From Arachnia propionica (lineage in GTDB: Bacteria; Actinomycetota; Actinomycetes; Propionibacteriales; Propionibacteriaceae): a DNA stretch of 45,495 nt. The translations under genes were made by a program, and so were the position numbers. Position 1 is the stretch's first letter. Each line of letters starts with the position of its first letter. Below are positions 8,223-17,575 of this stretch, piece after piece. The notes beneath the pieces are model-generated. The model was not told the origin of the DNA. It did no database searches and saw only the letters and a list, made by a program, of their open reading frames with translations. The DNA is taken from NCBI RefSeq assembly GCF_003932785.1, contig NZ_RQYT01000021.1, forward strand, positions 1 to 45,495, in the 5' to 3' direction.

Positions 8223-8228
8223 AGCCTA
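8223..8228 (-). promoter_or_regulatory. -10 box TAGGCT, leaderless start of ricT
   Basis: TAGGCT lies 6 nt before the ricT ATG. It implies an internal promoter that separates ricT and the two hydrolases from the DoxX-like gene upstream. Confidence 0.5.
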
Positions 8229-8246
8229 GTGCGGGCGTCGTCGGGG

Positions 8247-9710
8247 TCAGGAGGTGCGCTCGGCCCTGGCGCGGGCCCGGGCGCGACGGAAGGCGCCGTC
8301 GATGCCCCAGGCGCCCCCACCGACCGCGATGAACAGCAGGCCGATGGCACCGAGCAGCAGGTCACGGTCGCCGGAGAAGCCCTCGACGCCCTTCATGAAC
8401 GGGCTGAAGGCACCCCAGCGGTACAGCGCCAGCGTGGCGATCGACAGCACCAGCATGAGCAGGCCGGTGACCCGGACCATCAGGCCGATGACGAGGAACA
8501 GGGCGATCCCGGCGAGGGTGAAGCCGAGGACCCAGGCCATGAGCTGGGGCTGCGGGACCAGGGTGGTGGCGAGCCGCTCCGTCGTGGCCTCCGGGGAGGT
8601 GAGGATCTGGTAGCCGATGATGCCGAGGATCGTGGCCACCACGACGCGCAGCACGAGCAGACCGAACGACGGCAGGAACCGGTCGGTGGTCCGCGGCGGG
8701 GTCGTCTGCGGGGCGTGTACCTCGGAGCCGGAGGACTCGACGACGCCGAGTCGTTCGTTCCGGGCGGCCCTGGCGGCGGCGAGCTGTTCCTCCAGCTGAC
8801 GTTCCGCGTCGAGTTCCTCAGCGGGGACGACGGGCATGGCGGCGGTGGGTTCCGTGCCCGGCTCCTCGGGCGTCTCGATGATCTCGGTGGGGGCCTCCGC
8901 GGCGGGCTCGACGTCGGCATCGCGGAACACCCCCTCGGGCACGGCGTTGACCGGCTGCGCCTGCACCTGCTCGGGGATGATCGGGCGGGGCCGCACCGGC
9001 TCGGCGGGCTCCTCGACCACCGGCTCGACGGCCTGCTCCACCGACTCGTCGCTCACCTCGGCCGGGGCCTCGGCGACGGCGGGTGCGGCGGGCTCCTCGG
9101 GGACGAGGCGCTGGACGACGGTCTCCTCGTCGGCGGGGTCCTTGGCCTCGGGGGCCTCGTGGAAGAGCGGGACCTCCTGGGTGACGGTGGTCTCGGACTC
9201 GGTCTCCACCACGGCCTCACGGGCGGGCTCGGGATCCGCGACGGGGGCGGGCTCGGACACCGCAGGCTCGTGGGCCACGGGTTCGTGCGGCGTCGGCTCC
9301 GCCACGGCGGGGATCTCGGGCTCCGTCACCGGGGTCGTCGGCACCGCGGGCTCCGGGACCACGGACTCCGCCGCCTGCTCCTCGTGGTCGGCGTGCAGGA
9401 CCGCCGCCCGGGCCGGGATGACGGGCTCGTCGAGCTCGGAGGCCGGGATCGGCCGCAGCATCGTCGCCTCGTCCTCGTGCATCGCGTGCGCGGGGGCGTG
9501 CGGGTCCTCGAGCAGCACCCGGGTGGTGGGCTCGTCCTCCTCCGAGCGGGCCCTCGACGCGGGCGGGGTCACGCGCTCGGACTGTTCCGGGGTGTAGTCG
9601 TTCCATTCGGCAGGGCTGACGGTGGTGCCGTACTCGCTCTGCTCGTCCGCCCAGTCGGTATCCCGGGGCGTCCCCTGACGCACCCAATCGCCACCGTTGT
9701 GTGAAGACAT
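8247..9710 (-). CDS. DoxX-like membrane protein with long acidic disordered N-terminus
   Basis: The 487-residue protein has two parts. Residues 1 to about 340 are low-complexity and rich in Glu, Pro, Ala and Val (repeated PEP, AEP and VTEPE-type runs), with a short charged helix (ELDAERQLEEQLAAARAARNERL) before the membrane. The C-terminal 150 residues contain four hydrophobic helices in a layout resembling the DoxX family, with a basic tail (RRARARARAERTS). DoxX-like proteins have been linked to redox and quinone chemistry, but this is not evident here. An AGGAGG ribosome site precedes the ATG used. It lies 87 nt after holB on the same strand. The acidic head could bind a basic partner; this is speculation. 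Confidence 0.7.
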   Translation of the reverse strand: MSSHNGGDWVRQGTPRDTDWADEQSEYGTTVSPAEWNDYTPEQSERVTPPASRARSEEDEPTTRVLLEDPHAPAHAMHEDEATMLRPIPASELDEPVIPARAAVLHADHEEQAAESVVPEPAVPTTPVTEPEIPAVAEPTPHEPVAHEPAVSEPAPVADPEPAREAVVETESETTVTQEVPLFHEAPEAKDPADEETVVQRLVPEEPAAPAVAEAPAEVSDESVEQAVEPVVEEPAEPVRPRPIIPEQVQAQPVNAVPEGVFRDADVEPAAEAPTEIIETPEEPGTEPTAAMPVVPAEELDAERQLEEQLAAARAARNERLGVVESSGSEVHAPQTTPPRTTDRFLPSFGLLVLRVVVATILGIIGYQILTSPEATTERLATTLVPQPQLMAWVLGFTLAGIALFLVIGLMVRVTGLLMLVLSIATLALYRWGAFSPFMKGVEGFSGDRDLLLGAIGLLFIAVGGGAWGIDGAFRRARARARAERTS

Positions 9711-9797
9711 GGATCCTCCTGAAGCCGTCAACAGTTGGATCCATCATGGCACCCGGCACCCGCCGCACGGCCGAGGCGCGCCCGCGACCCCCCGCGA

Positions 9798-10943
9798 TCA
9801 GGAACGCGACGCCCGACCCAGCTCCACAAGCATCGCCTCCAGCGCCAGCACCGGGGCGACGTTGCGTTCGAGGGCCTCCCGGGCCTCGAGGATCGCGTCG
9901 AGGGCCCGCACCGTCTGCTCCGGCCGGGTGCCCCGCGCGAACGGCACGATCTCGTCGGCCAGGTCCGCGTTGATCAGCGGCACCCCCTCGGCCGTCTGCG
10001 TCACGAGCACGTCCCGGTACCAGCCGGTCAACTCCGACAGGGCCCGGTCGATGGCGTCGCGCTGGAACCGCTTCACCCGGATCCGCTGCTGCTCCTCGAG
10101 GTCCTTCACCGCCCCCTGGGTGCCCCGCGCCTTCGCCCCCTTGACCCCCATCCCCAGCGCCGCCTGGAGCTCCGCCATCTCCTTGGCGTCGAGATCGGCG
10201 GTGAGGGCCGTCGCCTCGTCGGAGGCGTCCTCAACGAGGTTCTCCGCCGCGTTGAGGCAGTCCGACAGCGACTTGAGCCTGAGCGGCAGGACCAGGATCC
10301 GGCGCCGCCTTGAGCGCACCTTGTCGTTGAGGGCCAGGGCCCGGGCGCGACCAATGTGGCCCTGCGCCGCCCTGGCGGTGTACCAGGCCAGGGCGTCGTG
10401 CACCCCGTCGCGACGCATCAGCAGCTTCGCGACGGCCGCCACGCTGGGGGTGACGAGCCGCAGCTCCCGGCAGCGCGACCGGATCGTGACGATGACGTCG
10501 TCGGCCGACGGCGCGCACAGCAGCCACACCGTCCTCGGAGCCGGCTCCTCGATGGCCTTGAGGAGGGCGTCCGCGCCGCGTTCGGTGATGCGGTCGGCGT
10601 CCTCCACCACGACGACCTGCCAGCGGCCGCCCACCGGCGAGACGTTGGCGCGGGAGACGAGGTCCCGCACCTCGTCGACGCCGATGCTGAGCTTCTCCGT
10701 CCGCAGCAGGGTCACATCCGGATGCGCCCCCGACAAAGCAGTTCGACAGTCGTTGCAGGTTCCGCACCCGTTGGAGGAGCACTGGAGTGCGGCCGCGAAG
10801 GCCCGGGCGGCGTTGGAACGTCCCGACCCGGGAGGGCCGACGAACAGCCAGGCGTGGGTCATGGCGTGACGGCCGCCCTCCACCGCCCGCTGCAGCGTCC
10901 CGATGGCCCGCTGCTGACCGACCAGCTCGTCCCACACGCTCAC
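9798..10943 (-). CDS. holB: DNA polymerase III subunit delta'
   Basis: HolB is the clamp-loader delta' subunit. The 381-residue protein begins WDELVGQQRAIGTL. It has a Walker A motif (GPPGSGRS, about 36-43), the zinc-binding cysteines of the RuvB-like AAA+ fold (C-x8-C-x4-C-x2-C region around SSNGCGTCNDC), VVVVEDADRI as Walker B, and a TIRSRCREL sensor segment. Delta' is often catalytically silent, but here the P-loop looks complete. The GTG start overlaps the tmk stop as GTGA, and tmk overlaps the gene before it, so all three are coupled. Confidence 0.93.
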   Translation of the reverse strand: MSVWDELVGQQRAIGTLQRAVEGGRHAMTHAWLFVGPPGSGRSNAARAFAAALQCSSNGCGTCNDCRTALSGAHPDVTLLRTEKLSIGVDEVRDLVSRANVSPVGGRWQVVVVEDADRITERGADALLKAIEEPAPRTVWLLCAPSADDVIVTIRSRCRELRLVTPSVAAVAKLLMRRDGVHDALAWYTARAAQGHIGRARALALNDKVRSRRRRILVLPLRLKSLSDCLNAAENLVEDASDEATALTADLDAKEMAELQAALGMGVKGAKARGTQGAVKDLEEQQRIRVKRFQRDAIDRALSELTGWYRDVLVTQTAEGVPLINADLADEIVPFARGTRPEQTVRALDAILEAREALERNVAPVLALEAMLVELGRASRS

Positions 10944-11584
10944 GGCGTCCTCCCGTCCCTCGCGGCGAGCCGCGCCGCCACCGCCTCCGCCACCGAGGCC
11001 GCGATCCGTTCCCGGGGTGCCCTGGCGGGGAGGATGAGGTACCGCTCCGGGGCGCGGCGCGCCAGGTGGAGGAAGTGCTCACGCACACGACGGTGGAAGT
11101 CGAGACCGGCAGCCTCCAACCGGTCCTGCTGCCGGATCCGCACCACGGCCTGCCCCGGATCGACGTCGAGCAGGACCGTGAGGTCGGGGACCAGACCTCC
11201 CGTTGCCCAGTCAGCGACGCGCTCGATCTCGACTGGGTCGAGCACCCTGCCCGCGCCCTGATACGCGATCATCGAGTCGACGTAGCGGTCACTCAGCACC
11301 ACCTCACCCCTGGCCAGCGCGGGCCGGATCACCTCGTCGACGTGCTGCGCCTTGTCAGCGGCGTAGACGAGGGCCTCGGTACGGGCCTGGAGTTCCTGAT
11401 GGTCCGGGTCGAGCAGGATCTCCCGGAGCTTGACCCCGATCCGGGTCCCGCCCGGCTGCCGGGTCACCAGGTGCGGCAGGCCCCGCTCCTCCAGCCACGC
11501 GGTCAACCGCCGCACCTGGGTGGACTTGCCCACCCCGTCGCCGCCCTCGAGGACGACGAAGAGTCCCTTGGTCGCGCCCGTCAT
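10940..11584 (-). CDS. tmk: Thymidylate kinase
   Basis: Tmk phosphorylates dTMP to dTDP. The 214-residue enzyme has the P-loop EGGDGVGKST (about 13-22), the dTMP-binding RQPGGTRIG (the first Glu of the usual REPGG is Gln here) and the DRY-type SDRYVDSMIAYQG. TVLLDVDP and the LID-type RQQDRLEAAGLDFHRRVREHF follow. The length is normal. The ATG overlaps the preceding gene's stop as ATGA. The Q-for-E change in the substrate loop is unusual but not necessarily inactivating. Confidence 0.93.
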   Translation of the reverse strand: MTGATKGLFVVLEGGDGVGKSTQVRRLTAWLEERGLPHLVTRQPGGTRIGVKLREILLDPDHQELQARTEALVYAADKAQHVDEVIRPALARGEVVLSDRYVDSMIAYQGAGRVLDPVEIERVADWATGGLVPDLTVLLDVDPGQAVVRIRQQDRLEAAGLDFHRRVREHFLHLARRAPERYLILPARAPRERIAASVAEAVAARLAARDGRTP

Positions 11585-12906
11585 CGCTTCACCTTCCGCA
11601 GCAGCCGCCGGAACTCCTCGAGCCGCTCGGGCCAGGCCGCGACGAAGGCCTCCCGCTCGGCGATGGTCCCCTGGCTCTCCCGCTCGGCCTGCCGGCCCAG
11701 CTCGAAGGCCTCCTCGACGCTGAGCCCTGCGAGTTCCGGCCCCGGCACCGTCACCGCACACCGTCGCAGGGCGGCATCGACCTCGTCGAGCCGCGCCATG
11801 AGCTGCCGACCCGCCTTCCCGTGGAGCCTCACGGCGACGGCGCCGCTGGCCTGCACCTGATCGGCGGCGGCCCGGGCGGCCGCCCAGTCCTGATCCGAGG
11901 AGTCGGGGCCGAGGGTGCGGCACCTCTCGGCCAAGATGTGGGCGCCGTGCTCGGCCCGATCCAGCAGCAGGGCCGCGGCCGGTTCCCGCGAGGCGTCGCC
12001 GAGACGTGGCGCCCTCACCGCACCGACGAGCAGGTCGATGGCGTCGAGGGCCTGCGCCCGGGGCGCCACCTCCGTCGCCACGGCCTCCTCCAGGCCACGC
12101 AGCCAGGACGGGTCGAGGACGCTGGCCAACCCGCGGGCATGGGCGTGGATGTCGCGCAGCACCGCGGCCAGCTCCTCGGCCCCGGTGAACCATGCGGTCA
12201 CGAGCGCTCGTAGATCGGCGGCGAAGACGGCGGTGACGAAGGACTCCAGCGTCACGTCGCGACGCCGGAACCTCAGGATGTCGGGGAAGTCGGTTCCCCC
12301 CGTCGCCGGTGGGCCGAGTCGCTGCTGCAGGGACGGGAATTCGGTGACGTGGGTGGCGGCGATGGAGTCCATCGCGCCGAGGATGAAGTCACGTTGCCGC
12401 CCCGTGAAGCGACTCGACGGGGTGATGGTGGCCTCCCGGTAGCGGGCGGTGGCGACCCCGCCCCGCCGGACGGTGACCTTCTCGTCCCGGATCACCCCCA
12501 GCACCCTGCCGTCGCCGCGCAGCAGGTATTCGCTGCGCCGACAGTCCAGCCCCGCGACGGGCCCGACGGCGGCCCGCCGCACGAAGGGCCGGGTCCACGC
12601 GACGAGGTCGTCGGGGAGTTCCGCGGCCGCCCCGACCGGGGACACGTGCTCCGCGGGCAGATGGGGTCGCCACGCGGGGGCGGCGAGGTACCAGCTGCCG
12701 AGCCCGTCCAGCACCCGGTGCGCCAGCAGGATCCCGGCGCGCAGCAGCCGGTTGTCGGCGGTGTCGAGGATGGTCACGTCGATGGCGTGGCTGGAGGAAC
12801 GCCGTTCCATGAGGCTGGTGATCCCCGCTTCCTCCGAGACCAGAGGTGGCGGACCCGCCGTGAACGGCAGGTCGAACCGCATCACCGCGGCACCTGAGCT
12901 GCCCAT
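11581..12906 (-). CDS. CYTH/CHAD-like protein of unknown function in the topA-tmk-holB operon
   Basis: The 441-residue protein resembles a two-domain CYTH-CHAD protein. The N-terminal half has IDVTILDTADNRLLRAGILLAHRV and WYLAAPAWRPHLP, the strand pattern of triphosphate-tunnel enzymes, but the catalytic ExExK signature at the N-terminus is absent. The C-terminal half is helical and Arg/His-containing (LRALVTAWF, RDIHAHARGL, VRLHGKAGRQLMARLDEV), like CHAD domains that bind polyphosphate. It is therefore probably not an active tunnel enzyme. It overlaps tmk by ATGA and follows topA by 24 nt. A ribosome site (GAGAGGTGAGG) precedes the ATG. The domain call is by pattern only. Confidence 0.65.
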   Translation of the reverse strand: MGSSGAAVMRFDLPFTAGPPPLVSEEAGITSLMERRSSSHAIDVTILDTADNRLLRAGILLAHRVLDGLGSWYLAAPAWRPHLPAEHVSPVGAAAELPDDLVAWTRPFVRRAAVGPVAGLDCRRSEYLLRGDGRVLGVIRDEKVTVRRGGVATARYREATITPSSRFTGRQRDFILGAMDSIAATHVTEFPSLQQRLGPPATGGTDFPDILRFRRRDVTLESFVTAVFAADLRALVTAWFTGAEELAAVLRDIHAHARGLASVLDPSWLRGLEEAVATEVAPRAQALDAIDLLVGAVRAPRLGDASREPAAALLLDRAEHGAHILAERCRTLGPDSSDQDWAAARAAADQVQASGAVAVRLHGKAGRQLMARLDEVDAALRRCAVTVPGPELAGLSVEEAFELGRQAERESQGTIAEREAFVAAWPERLEEFRRLLRKVKR

Positions 12907-12930
12907 GTCCTCACCTCTCCCACACGAGGC

Positions 12931-15588
12931 TCAGGTCGTCTTCCTGGCCGTGGTCTTCCCCGTCCGCGACGTGCTGGTCCTCTTCGTCGCCGTCCTGCGG
13001 GCCGGTTTCTTCGCCGGTCCCTTGGCCCGCTTCTCCGCCAGCAGCTCGAAGGCCCGCTCCGCGGTGATCTCCTCCGGGGAGTCGTCACGGCGCAACGTCG
13101 CATTGGTCTCACCATCGGTGACGTACGGGCCGAACCGCCCCGACTTCAACACCACCGGCTTCCCGGATGCCGGGTCCTCACCGAACTCCTTCAACGGGGC
13201 GGCCGCGGCGGCCCGGCCCCGGGTCTTCGGCGCCGCGTAGATGCCGAGCGCCTCCGCCAGGGTGATGTCGAAGATCTGCTCCTCCGAGGTGAGGGAGCGG
13301 GAATCGGTGCCCTTCTTCAGGTACGGACCGTAGCGGCCGTTCTGGGCGGTGATCTCCACCCCGTCAGGATCGGTGCCGACGACGCGGGGCAGCGACATGA
13401 GCCTGAGCGCCGTCTCGAGGTCGATCGAATCGAGCGACATCGACTTGAACAGCGACCCGGAGCGCGGCTTGGCGGACTTCGGCGCGTCCTCCGGCAGCAC
13501 CTCCGTGACGTACGGCCCGAACCGGCCGTTCTTCGCGACGACGAGGTTGCCGGAGTCCGGATCGACCCCGAGCTCGCGTTCCTCGTCGAGGGGACGGGAC
13601 AGCAGCTCCTGGGCCACCTCGACGGTCAGCGCATCCGGGGCCATGTCCTCGGGTACGTTGGCGCGTCGCCCCTCGGCGTCCTCCACATAGGTGCCGTAGC
13701 GCCCGACTCGCACATCGATGCCGGAGTCGGCGAGCGGGAAGGTCGACAGCCCCTTGGCGTCGATCTCCCCCAGCTCCGTGACGAGCCGCTCCAGCCCCTT
13801 CGTCTCGTCCCCGGCGGGGCCGCGGTAGAAGTCGGTGAGGACCTGGAGCCGCTCCGCCCTGCCCCCGGCGATCTCGTCGAGGAGCTCCTCCAGCTGGGCG
13901 GTGAAGGCGTAGTCGACGAGCTCCGAGAAGTGCTCCTCCAGCAGCCGGGTGACGGCGAAGGCCAGCCACGTCGGGACGAGGGCCGAGCCCTTCTTGAACA
14001 CGTAGTCGCGGGCGGTGATGGTGCGGATGATGGAGGCGTAGGTGGAGGGGCGCCCGATCTCCAGCTCCTCCAGCTTCGCCACCAGGGACGGCTCGGTGTA
14101 GCGGGCCGGGGGTTTCGTCTCGTGCCCGGCGGCCTTGATCTCGTGGGCGGCCAGCTCGGCCCCGGCGTTGAGCTGCGGCAGCCGCGACTGCTTGTCGTCG
14201 CTCGCGCGGTCGTCGTCGGTGCCCTCCACGTAGGCGCGGAGGAAGCCGTGGAACGAGATGGTGCGGCCCGACGCGGTGAGCTCGGCCCGCTCGAATCCCG
14301 CCGCCCCCGCCGGTGCGGAGATCGCCACCGAGATCTGCTCGCCCCGGGCGTCGGCCATCTGGGAGGCGAGGGTCCGCATCCAGATGAGCCGGTACAGCTT
14401 CGCGGCATCCCCCACCAGCCCCGTGTCGTCGGGGTGACGGAACGCGTCCCCGGCGGGGCGGATGGCCTCGTGGGCCTCCTGCGCGTTCTTCACCTTCGAG
14501 GCGTAGACCCGTGGCTTGGCGGGCACGTGGTCCTCCCCGAACAGTTCCTTCGCCTGGGCGCGGGCGGCGTTGATGGCCGCCGTCGACAGGGTGACGGAAT
14601 CGGTTCGCATGTAGGTGATGAAGCCCTTCTCGTAGAGCTCCTGCGCCACCGACATGGTGCGCTGCGAGGTGAACCCGAGCTTGCGGCCCGCCTCCTGCTG
14701 CAGCGTCGTGGTGCGGAACGGCTCGTAGGGGCGCCGCACGTACGGCTTCGCCTCGACCCCGTCGACGGTGAACGTCGCCTCCTTGAGCGCGGCGGCAAGC
14801 TGCTCCGCCGCGGCCTGGTCGAGGATGACGGTCTGCCGGTTCGTCGCCTGCCCGGAGGCGTCGAAGTCCCGCCCCTGGGCGACCCGGACCCCGTCGAGTC
14901 CGGTGAGGCGGGCCGGGAACAGCCGCGGATCGGCGTCGGCCCCGGCGTCGAGGGTGGCATCGAGGTCCCAGTAGGCGGCGGGCACGAAGGCCATGCGTTC
15001 GCGTTCCCGATCGACGACGAGCCTGGTCGCCACCGACTGGACGCGGCCCGCCGACAGCTTCGGCATGACCTTCTTCCACAGCACCGGCGACACCTCGTAG
15101 CCGTAGAGGCGGTCGAGGATGCGGCGGGTCTCCTGGGCGTCGACGAGATCGGCGTCGAGGTCGCGGGGGTTGGCGACGGCGTCCGCGATGGCGCCGGGGG
15201 TGATCTCGTGGAACACCATGCGGCGGGCGGGCACCTTCGGCTTGAGCTCCTCCATGAGATGCCAGGCGATGGCCTCCCCCTCGCGGTCACCATCGGTGGC
15301 GAGCAGGAGCTCGTCGGCCTCCTTGAGCTTCGCCTTCAGCTCGCGGATGGTGCTCTTCTTGTCGGCCGCGACGACGTACAGCGGCGCGAAGTCCTCGTCG
15401 ATGTTGACCCCGGTGCGGGCCCACTTGGCGCCCTTGAACTTCTCCGGGATCTCCGTCGCCTTCGTCGGGAGGTCACGCACATGGCCGCGGCTGGACTCCA
15501 CGATGTAGCCGTCGCCGAGGTACCCGGCGATCTTCGTGGCCTTCGTGGGCGACTCGACGATCACGAGCCTCTTCAGCTTCTGAGCCAT
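12931..15588 (-). CDS. topA: DNA topoisomerase I
   Basis: Type IA topoisomerase relaxes negative supercoils through a 5'-phosphotyrosine. The 885-residue protein has a TOPRIM domain (Glu12 in VESPTKA; DGDREGE at 99-105) and the active-site tyrosine in ITYMRTDS (Tyr326). The C-terminal region has several repeated topoisomerase-C modules (GRFGPYV or GRYGPYL motifs occur four times) instead of zinc ribbons, as in mycobacterial TopA. It ends in a Lys/Arg/Thr-rich tail that probably aids DNA binding. AGGAGG precedes the ATG used. It begins the replication-linked run topA, CYTH-like, tmk, holB. Confidence 0.96.
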   Translation of the reverse strand: MAQKLKRLVIVESPTKATKIAGYLGDGYIVESSRGHVRDLPTKATEIPEKFKGAKWARTGVNIDEDFAPLYVVAADKKSTIRELKAKLKEADELLLATDGDREGEAIAWHLMEELKPKVPARRMVFHEITPGAIADAVANPRDLDADLVDAQETRRILDRLYGYEVSPVLWKKVMPKLSAGRVQSVATRLVVDRERERMAFVPAAYWDLDATLDAGADADPRLFPARLTGLDGVRVAQGRDFDASGQATNRQTVILDQAAAEQLAAALKEATFTVDGVEAKPYVRRPYEPFRTTTLQQEAGRKLGFTSQRTMSVAQELYEKGFITYMRTDSVTLSTAAINAARAQAKELFGEDHVPAKPRVYASKVKNAQEAHEAIRPAGDAFRHPDDTGLVGDAAKLYRLIWMRTLASQMADARGEQISVAISAPAGAAGFERAELTASGRTISFHGFLRAYVEGTDDDRASDDKQSRLPQLNAGAELAAHEIKAAGHETKPPARYTEPSLVAKLEELEIGRPSTYASIIRTITARDYVFKKGSALVPTWLAFAVTRLLEEHFSELVDYAFTAQLEELLDEIAGGRAERLQVLTDFYRGPAGDETKGLERLVTELGEIDAKGLSTFPLADSGIDVRVGRYGTYVEDAEGRRANVPEDMAPDALTVEVAQELLSRPLDEERELGVDPDSGNLVVAKNGRFGPYVTEVLPEDAPKSAKPRSGSLFKSMSLDSIDLETALRLMSLPRVVGTDPDGVEITAQNGRYGPYLKKGTDSRSLTSEEQIFDITLAEALGIYAAPKTRGRAAAAAPLKEFGEDPASGKPVVLKSGRFGPYVTDGETNATLRRDDSPEEITAERAFELLAEKRAKGPAKKPARRTATKRTSTSRTGKTTARKTT

Positions 15589-15614
15589 GTTTCCTCCTGT
15601 CCCGGTGCATGGGA

Positions 15615-15620
15615 ACAATA
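15615..15620 (-). promoter_or_regulatory. Possible -10 box TATTGT of topA
   Basis: TATTGT fits TANNNT and lies 26 nt before the ATG, leaving about 20 nt of leader that carries AGGAGG. The -35 region is not convincing. Confidence 0.3.
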
Positions 15621-15690
15621 GCCCACGCCCCAACGCGGGGGTGTGAATCCCCTCCTGGCGGCACGGGCATCTCCGGTCGTTGCCACCCCC

Positions 15691-17184
15691 TCACCCGGGG
15701 GCACCGCCCCTTCCCGTGGCGACACCGACCAGGTACTGCTCCTCCAGTGCCTGCCGGACCACCGGCAGCACCTCCGCCGCCACCTCGGCCACATCTGCCT
15801 CCAGGAGATGGGCCACGGCCGCCACGGTCCGGCCGACCGTCAGCTCCCCGTCGAGGGCGCCCAGCACCGCCCCCGTGACGGTGCTCAAGCGCAGACCCCG
15901 CAGCAGTCCCGTCCGCTGCCTGAGCACCAGGTGCTCCGGATCCGCGGCGCCCGGCTGCCCCGTCGTCTCCGTCACGACGTCGGTGAGGACGGGGGCGAGA
16001 TCCAGGAGCTCGGCATCCGGCAGGGACGCCGCGTCGAGGGCACCGGCGTGGTTCGCGAAGACCTGCCCCACCGGCTGCGCCACCGCGTGCGGCCACGACT
16101 CGCAGCGGATCGCGGGCTCCTCGCGCCCCGAGCGGCTGAGCAGCAGCCACCCCATCCCGACCTCCGTCACGCCCAGGGCGTCGAAGTAGTCGAGCCAGCG
16201 ACGATAGGCGGGCTCCCACCCAGGGGTCCCCGCCAACCCGGCGTCGGTCAGCCACATCTCGATGTAGGCGAACCGGTCCAGCCGCTCCCGTTCGAACACG
16301 AGGAGGTCGCAGCCGGAGCCCGCCACCCAACCCGCGAGACGTTCCTCCCACGGCTGGTCCCCGGTGATGGCCCAGTTGGTGAGCAGCTGGAGGTGCCCTC
16401 CGGGGCTCAGCAGATCCGGGGCCTGGCGCACGATCGTCGCCACGAGATCATCCCCGGTGAAGGTGGATTCCCGGTAGGTGAGCCGTTCCCCCTCGGGGGG
16501 ACTCATCACGAACGGCGGATTCGACACGATGAGGTCGAACCGCTCCCCACGGACCGGCTCGAAGAGCGATCCCTCCCGGAAGTCGACGTCCATCCCACTC
16601 AGCGCGGCCCCGAAGCGCGCGAGGTCGAGGGCGCGGGGATTGAGATCCGTGGCGACGACCTCCCGACAGTGGCGGCTCAGGTGAAAGCTCTGCACACCGC
16701 AGCCGGTGCCGAGGTCCAACGCCCGCCCCACCGGGGTGCGCATGGTGATCTGGGCCAGGGTGAGCGAGGCCGGGGAGGCCCCGAGCACGTAGTCGGGCCG
16801 GGTCGGTGTGACGTGACCATCCAGCCCCGGGGTGAGGTCGCTCACGAGCCACCCGGAGGCCCCGTCGTCGGGCGAGCCATAGGGTCGAAGATCCACGACG
16901 GCGCGGCAGCCGTCGCCGACGATCGTCAGCACGCGGGCCTGGACGAGCGCATCCAGGTGGGGCCCGAGGGCGGCCTCGACGGCGGCCGGGCGGACCGCCT
17001 GCTGCAGCAGGAACAGCCGGATGAGCACCGCCTGGGGGTCGTACTCCCCCGCCAGCGCCACATCCGATGGGATCGTCGAGTTGCGCCCCAGCCCGGCCTG
17101 ACCGGCCACCCCGATCCGCTCCAGCACGGCGTCGGTGGTGTAGTCGTGAGCGAGCAGGGTCTCCCTGAGGCCGTCGAAGTCCAT
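15691..17184 (-). CDS. SAM-dependent methyltransferase, PrmC/RsmC-like, actinobacterial type
   Basis: The 497-residue protein has an N-terminal winged-helix-like region (about 1-130). A class I methyltransferase core follows, with motif I DLGTGCGVQSFHLSRH and the N6-adenine/glutamine-type motif IV NPPFVMSP. A C-terminal extension of about 200 residues holds a second helical domain. NPPF indicates methylation of a planar amide or exocyclic amine (glutamine or a base) in PrmC-like or RsmC-like enzymes; the substrate is not known. I recall this as a broadly conserved actinobacterial protein (DUF7059-type). It follows the TadG-like gene with a 28-nt gap, so it may be read from the pilus operon. 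Confidence 0.8.
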   Translation of the reverse strand: MDFDGLRETLLAHDYTTDAVLERIGVAGQAGLGRNSTIPSDVALAGEYDPQAVLIRLFLLQQAVRPAAVEAALGPHLDALVQARVLTIVGDGCRAVVDLRPYGSPDDGASGWLVSDLTPGLDGHVTPTRPDYVLGASPASLTLAQITMRTPVGRALDLGTGCGVQSFHLSRHCREVVATDLNPRALDLARFGAALSGMDVDFREGSLFEPVRGERFDLIVSNPPFVMSPPEGERLTYRESTFTGDDLVATIVRQAPDLLSPGGHLQLLTNWAITGDQPWEERLAGWVAGSGCDLLVFERERLDRFAYIEMWLTDAGLAGTPGWEPAYRRWLDYFDALGVTEVGMGWLLLSRSGREEPAIRCESWPHAVAQPVGQVFANHAGALDAASLPDAELLDLAPVLTDVVTETTGQPGAADPEHLVLRQRTGLLRGLRLSTVTGAVLGALDGELTVGRTVAAVAHLLEADVAEVAAEVLPVVRQALEEQYLVGVATGRGGAPG

Positions 17185-17212
17185 GACCCCACTGTGCCAT
17201 CCCCATCGCCCG

Positions 17213-17575
17213 TCACCCCGTCCCGGCACTCGAGGTGCGTTCAGCCGCGAGACCGACCTGACCGAGCCCCGCCCCGAGCGGCACCCGGACCGTGACCTCC
17301 ACGACGAAGCTGCGCCGCTGCCCGAGCACGTGACACCCCGTCAGTTCCGCCTCGTTGGCCTCCGCCGTGAGCGCGGCCACCTCGCAGCCGTCCCCGCCGG
17401 CGGCGAAGGCCCTCGCCGCGGCCAGGGCCGTCAGGTCGGCCGCACCATGGGCCCGCGAGTCCGACACGAGCCATCCCACGAGGACGGCCGCACCGACGGC
17501 CAGCGCCACCAGGGCGAGGATCATCCCCGCCGCGAGCATCGTCCCGGAGCCGCGCTCGTCGAAACGCGCGGTCAT
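17213..17575 (-). CDS. Rv3654c-family TadE/TadG-like pilus protein
   Basis: The 120-residue protein starts with RFDERGSGTMLAAGMILALVALAVG, a prepilin-like basic leader followed by a hydrophobic helix (about 11-35). A DSRAHGAADLTALAAARAF segment follows, typical of TadG/Rv3654c-type proteins of the helicase/secretion neighbourhood. Two cysteines (in GCEVAAL and TGCHVLG) may form a disulfide outside the membrane. It overlaps the TadE-like gene by ATGA and would be a minor pseudopilin or assembly factor. Confidence 0.85.
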   Translation of the reverse strand: MTARFDERGSGTMLAAGMILALVALAVGAAVLVGWLVSDSRAHGAADLTALAAARAFAAGGDGCEVAALTAEANEAELTGCHVLGQRRSFVVEVTVRVPLGAGLGQVGLAAERTSSAGTG

